From: Bacteroidales bacterium UBA5342
GTDB lineage: Bacteria > Bacteroidota > Bacteroidia > Bacteroidales > UBA5342
Length of the DNA: 7,425 bases
Direction of reading: 5' to 3'
Assembly (NCBI GenBank): GCA_002408065.1
Contig: DHQI01000127.1
Location: 1-7,425 of the forward strand
The notes beneath the pieces are model-generated. The model was not told where the DNA came from and did not search any database. It saw only the letters and a program-made list of their open reading frames with translations. This document shows positions 5,766 through 7,425 of the stretch, piece by piece. How positions within the stretch are numbered: position 1 is the stretch's first letter; each line of letters begins with the position of its first letter. The position numbers and the translations under genes were made by a program.

Positions 5766-6341
5766 ATGAGTTTACAAAGCCAAACGGTACCGACTTTCGG
5801 TATCCTTAAATCATCAGATATAGATGCCCAAAAAGATGTGTTTGTAATAGAGTATCATAAGGCTGGGGACATACTGTTAAATCCCGGTGAAAAGAGCACT
5901 AAACTTTATTTTATTTACAGTGGGATGGTGTGTTGTCAGTCCAAAGACGGACGAATTATTTGGTTCGAATTTGAAAAGCATGTCGCAACAGACACTGTCA
6001 GCTTTCTTTCTCAGCAGCCCAGTGAAAACTATCTAATAGTAAAAGAGGACAATACCGTTCTGGTCAGTATTACCTTTGAAAAAATACATCAACTGTTTCT
6101 AGAACATCATAAATGGGCACTCTGGGGCAACTACCTTACTCAGCAAGCGTTGTTACGTTTAACAGAATATTACAATAAGGTTAGTATAAAAGATGCTACT
6201 GAACGTTATCAGGTGCTCATCAGCTTCGTCCCCAATTTGCTCGAACGCGTCTCATTAAAAGACATCGCTTCATGCATGGGAATCTCACCGGTAAGTCTTA
6301 GTCGTATTAGAGCCGGCAAGTGGAATTACGAACTAAAATAG
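5766..6341 (+). CDS. Crp/Fnr-family transcriptional regulator, ligand unknown
   Basis: This 191-residue protein has the Crp/Fnr layout. A cyclic-nucleotide-binding type beta-roll (about 22-110, including HKAGDILLNPGEKSTKLYFIYSGMV) is followed by a dimerisation helix (about 112-138). A C-terminal helix-turn-helix follows, with SLKDIASCMGISPVSLSRIR (163-182) and the likely recognition helix around 174-182. It is shorter than E. coli CRP (210 residues), as is common in Bacteroidota. The cAMP-pocket pattern (GE...RxA/S) is absent; the equivalent stretch reads VATDTVSFLSQQPSENYLIV. There is no N-terminal Cys cluster for an FNR-type Fe-S centre. The only cysteines are an adjacent pair, C56-C57, and C170 in the HTH. 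The signal and targets are therefore unknown. It follows yqhD, with its own promoter, and faces sua5 convergently with 16 bp between stop codons. Confidence 0.88.
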   Translation: MSLQSQTVPTFGILKSSDIDAQKDVFVIEYHKAGDILLNPGEKSTKLYFIYSGMVCCQSKDGRIIWFEFEKHVATDTVSFLSQQPSENYLIVKEDNTVLVSITFEKIHQLFLEHHKWALWGNYLTQQALLRLTEYYNKVSIKDATERYQVLISFVPNLLERVSLKDIASCMGISPVSLSRIRAGKWNYELK

Positions 6342-6357
6342 CCGACTCCTATATTTC

Positions 6358-7314
6358 TTAATCTGTTTGAGAATACTGAAAAGCAGCTTTGCGTAAACGA
6401 TCCATGATGGCCAGACCTATGCCACTTTCTTCTACTTTCTCGATAAAAATTTGTTGGATATGACTGTCTTCTTCCATTTGGTGTAGCGAAGAGAAGAGCC
6501 TGGCGGCAACCTCTATCTTATTGGTGTTCTCAGAAGTATAAATGATACGCTCAGCCTTGTAATTGTTGGTTTTGCAATGCGCTATAACACCACTATTTTT
6601 AGGAAACCCACTTTCCTTGTTTTCAATAAAATAAAGCGGTTTTTTGGGTGAATAATGGCTCTTTAACAGGCCTGGAGCTACAATATGTTTAGGTTTAGAT
6701 TTTTCGAAACGGAACTGACCGGGAAAAGCACTTTCAATATCTTCCAGTGTAATATAGCCCGGGCGTAACAAGCGACAGACATCATTTTCTATAGAAATAA
6801 TAGTGGACTCTACACCAACCTTTGTTTGTCCTCCAGCCAGTATATAATCCACATCAGGCAATTGCTTTTCCACATGCGGAGCATCTACAGGGCTTAGCTG
6901 GCCAAACTTATTAGCACTGGGAGCTGCTAATGGTGTATTAGCTTTTTTTATTAGCTCTAAAGCAATAGGGTTATCAGGCATACGAAGACCTACTGTGGGC
7001 AAATCAGAGGTCACCAGATCGGGTACTAAAACGCTTTTGGGTAATACTACCGTTAGTGGTCCCGGCCAAAACCTTTCTAATAAACGGTAAACTTTTTCAT
7101 CCACATTGTTTGTCAGCTCTTTTACCTGAGCGATGTCATAAATATGCACAATAAGAGGATCAAAATTAGGGCGCTCTTTAGCGGCAAAAATTTTAGCTAC
7201 AGCTAAGGGGCTAAGTGCATTGGCTCCCAAGCCATAGACTGTTTCCGTAGGGAAGGCTACCAAACCGTCTGCTTTAATTATTTCTGCTGCTTTGTTTATG
7301 TCTTTTCCTATCAT
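6358..7314 (-). CDS. sua5: L-threonylcarbamoyladenylate synthase, Sua5 type
   Basis: The enzyme makes threonylcarbamoyl-AMP from threonine, bicarbonate and ATP, the first step of the t6A37 modification of tRNAs reading ANN codons; TsaB/D/E, not seen here, complete it. The 318 residues cover both domains of the long Sua5 form. The TsaC-like (YrdC) catalytic domain has FPTETVYGLG (21-30), the KERP motif (46-49), GLRMPDNP (109-116), APSANKFG (131-138) and VESTIIS (168-174). The family-typical linker APGLLKSHYSPKKP (213-226) leads to a C-terminal Rossmann-like Sua5 domain. The ATG at 7314 gives a complete N terminus (MIGKDINKAAEIIKADGLVAFPT). An AGAGGA sequence 3 bases upstream resembles a Shine-Dalgarno site, which is unusual next to the other genes here. 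The downstream neighbour is convergent, and no terminator lies in the 16-bp gap. Confidence 0.96.
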   Translation of the reverse strand: MIGKDINKAAEIIKADGLVAFPTETVYGLGANALSPLAVAKIFAAKERPNFDPLIVHIYDIAQVKELTNNVDEKVYRLLERFWPGPLTVVLPKSVLVPDLVTSDLPTVGLRMPDNPIALELIKKANTPLAAPSANKFGQLSPVDAPHVEKQLPDVDYILAGGQTKVGVESTIISIENDVCRLLRPGYITLEDIESAFPGQFRFEKSKPKHIVAPGLLKSHYSPKKPLYFIENKESGFPKNSGVIAHCKTNNYKAERIIYTSENTNKIEVAARLFSSLHQMEEDSHIQQIFIEKVEESGIGLAIMDRLRKAAFQYSQTD

Positions 7315-7342
7315 CTTTCCTCTGTTCTTTTTTTTGAGGGCG

Positions 7343-7350
7343 CGAATTTA
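7343..7350 (-). promoter_or_regulatory. Possible -7 element of sua5
   Basis: On the minus strand this reads TAAATTCG followed by C, one base from TAnnTTTG and the same variant as at yqhD. It predicts a leader of roughly 25 nt before the ATG at 7314. No convincing -33 TTTG is present at 19-22 nt, so support is limited to the -7 match and its position. Confidence 0.4.
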
Positions 7351-7366
7351 CAAAATTTAGCCGAAA

Positions 7367-7425
7367 ATGAGTGTTTTACATTTTGTTCTAAGAATAAACT
7401 ATATGAAGTTGTCGTTAGTTTGTGA
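7367..7425 (+). CDS. Possible start of a divergent plus-strand gene (cut by right edge)
   Basis: An open frame begins at the ATG at 7367 and runs to the window end (MSVLHFVLRINYMKLSLVC). A second in-frame ATG at 7403 gives MKLSLVC, which could begin a signal peptide. TACATTTTG at 7378-7386, close to a -7 consensus, would suit the second start. Nineteen codons in AT-rich DNA can stay open by chance, so this is only a candidate. Confidence 0.2.
   Translation, partial: MSVLHFVLRINYMKLSLVC

Overview
The window reads as ordinary chromosomal core DNA from a member of the Bacteroidota, most likely an environmental Bacteroidales or Marinilabiliales-type bacterium; the order-level guess is inference. 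Three things support the phylum. The leaders are AT-rich and mostly lack a Shine-Dalgarno sequence. Recognisable -7 elements of the Bacteroidota type (TAnnTTTG or the near variant TAnnTTCG) lie a short distance upstream of aroQ, yqhD, the Crp-type gene and sua5. The proteins resemble the forms known from this phylum: a ~390-residue SerA with one ACT domain, a pyruvate kinase starting MKHTKIVATVSDRRC with an MNTAH motif, and a short Crp/Fnr protein. I see no tRNA, rRNA, CRISPR array, insertion sequence, phage gene or other sign of recent transfer.

Left block, minus strand (1-3869). Transcription runs right to left: aroQ (type II 3-dehydroquinate dehydratase), pyk (pyruvate kinase), serA (3-phosphoglycerate dehydrogenase), then tyrS (tyrosyl-tRNA synthetase, cut by the left edge). 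aroQ and pyk are 16 bp apart and pyk and serA 62 bp apart, so these three probably form one operon driven by a promoter just upstream of aroQ. A nested terminator-type hairpin separates serA from tyrS. The enzymes sit around the 3-phosphoglycerate / phosphoenolpyruvate / shikimate node, and tyrS uses one end product of that pathway. An inverted repeat spans the pyk stop codon, and a 16-bp palindrome lies between the aroQ promoter and its start codon.

Middle (3870-5765). A 410-bp divergent intergenic region carries the aroQ promoter, an isolated CCCCAAGT hairpin and a promoter for yqhD. yqhD is an iron-type, NADPH-dependent aldehyde reductase/alcohol dehydrogenase, clearly homologous to E. coli YqhD, and ends in a strong intrinsic terminator. 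The next 325 bp hold that terminator, two adjacent 23-bp inverted repeats and a good promoter.

Right block (5766-7425). A short Crp/Fnr-family regulator without obvious cAMP-binding or Fe-S residues is followed, convergently and only 16 bp away, by sua5 (threonylcarbamoyl-AMP synthase for tRNA t6A). The last ~60 bases may contain the start of a divergent plus-strand gene, but this is weak.

I did not find a convincing novel biological system. The items most worth checking are the RNA hairpins at the pyk/serA and serA/tyrS junctions, the palindrome at the aroQ promoter, and the yqhD/Crp-type pair with its twin inverted repeats.
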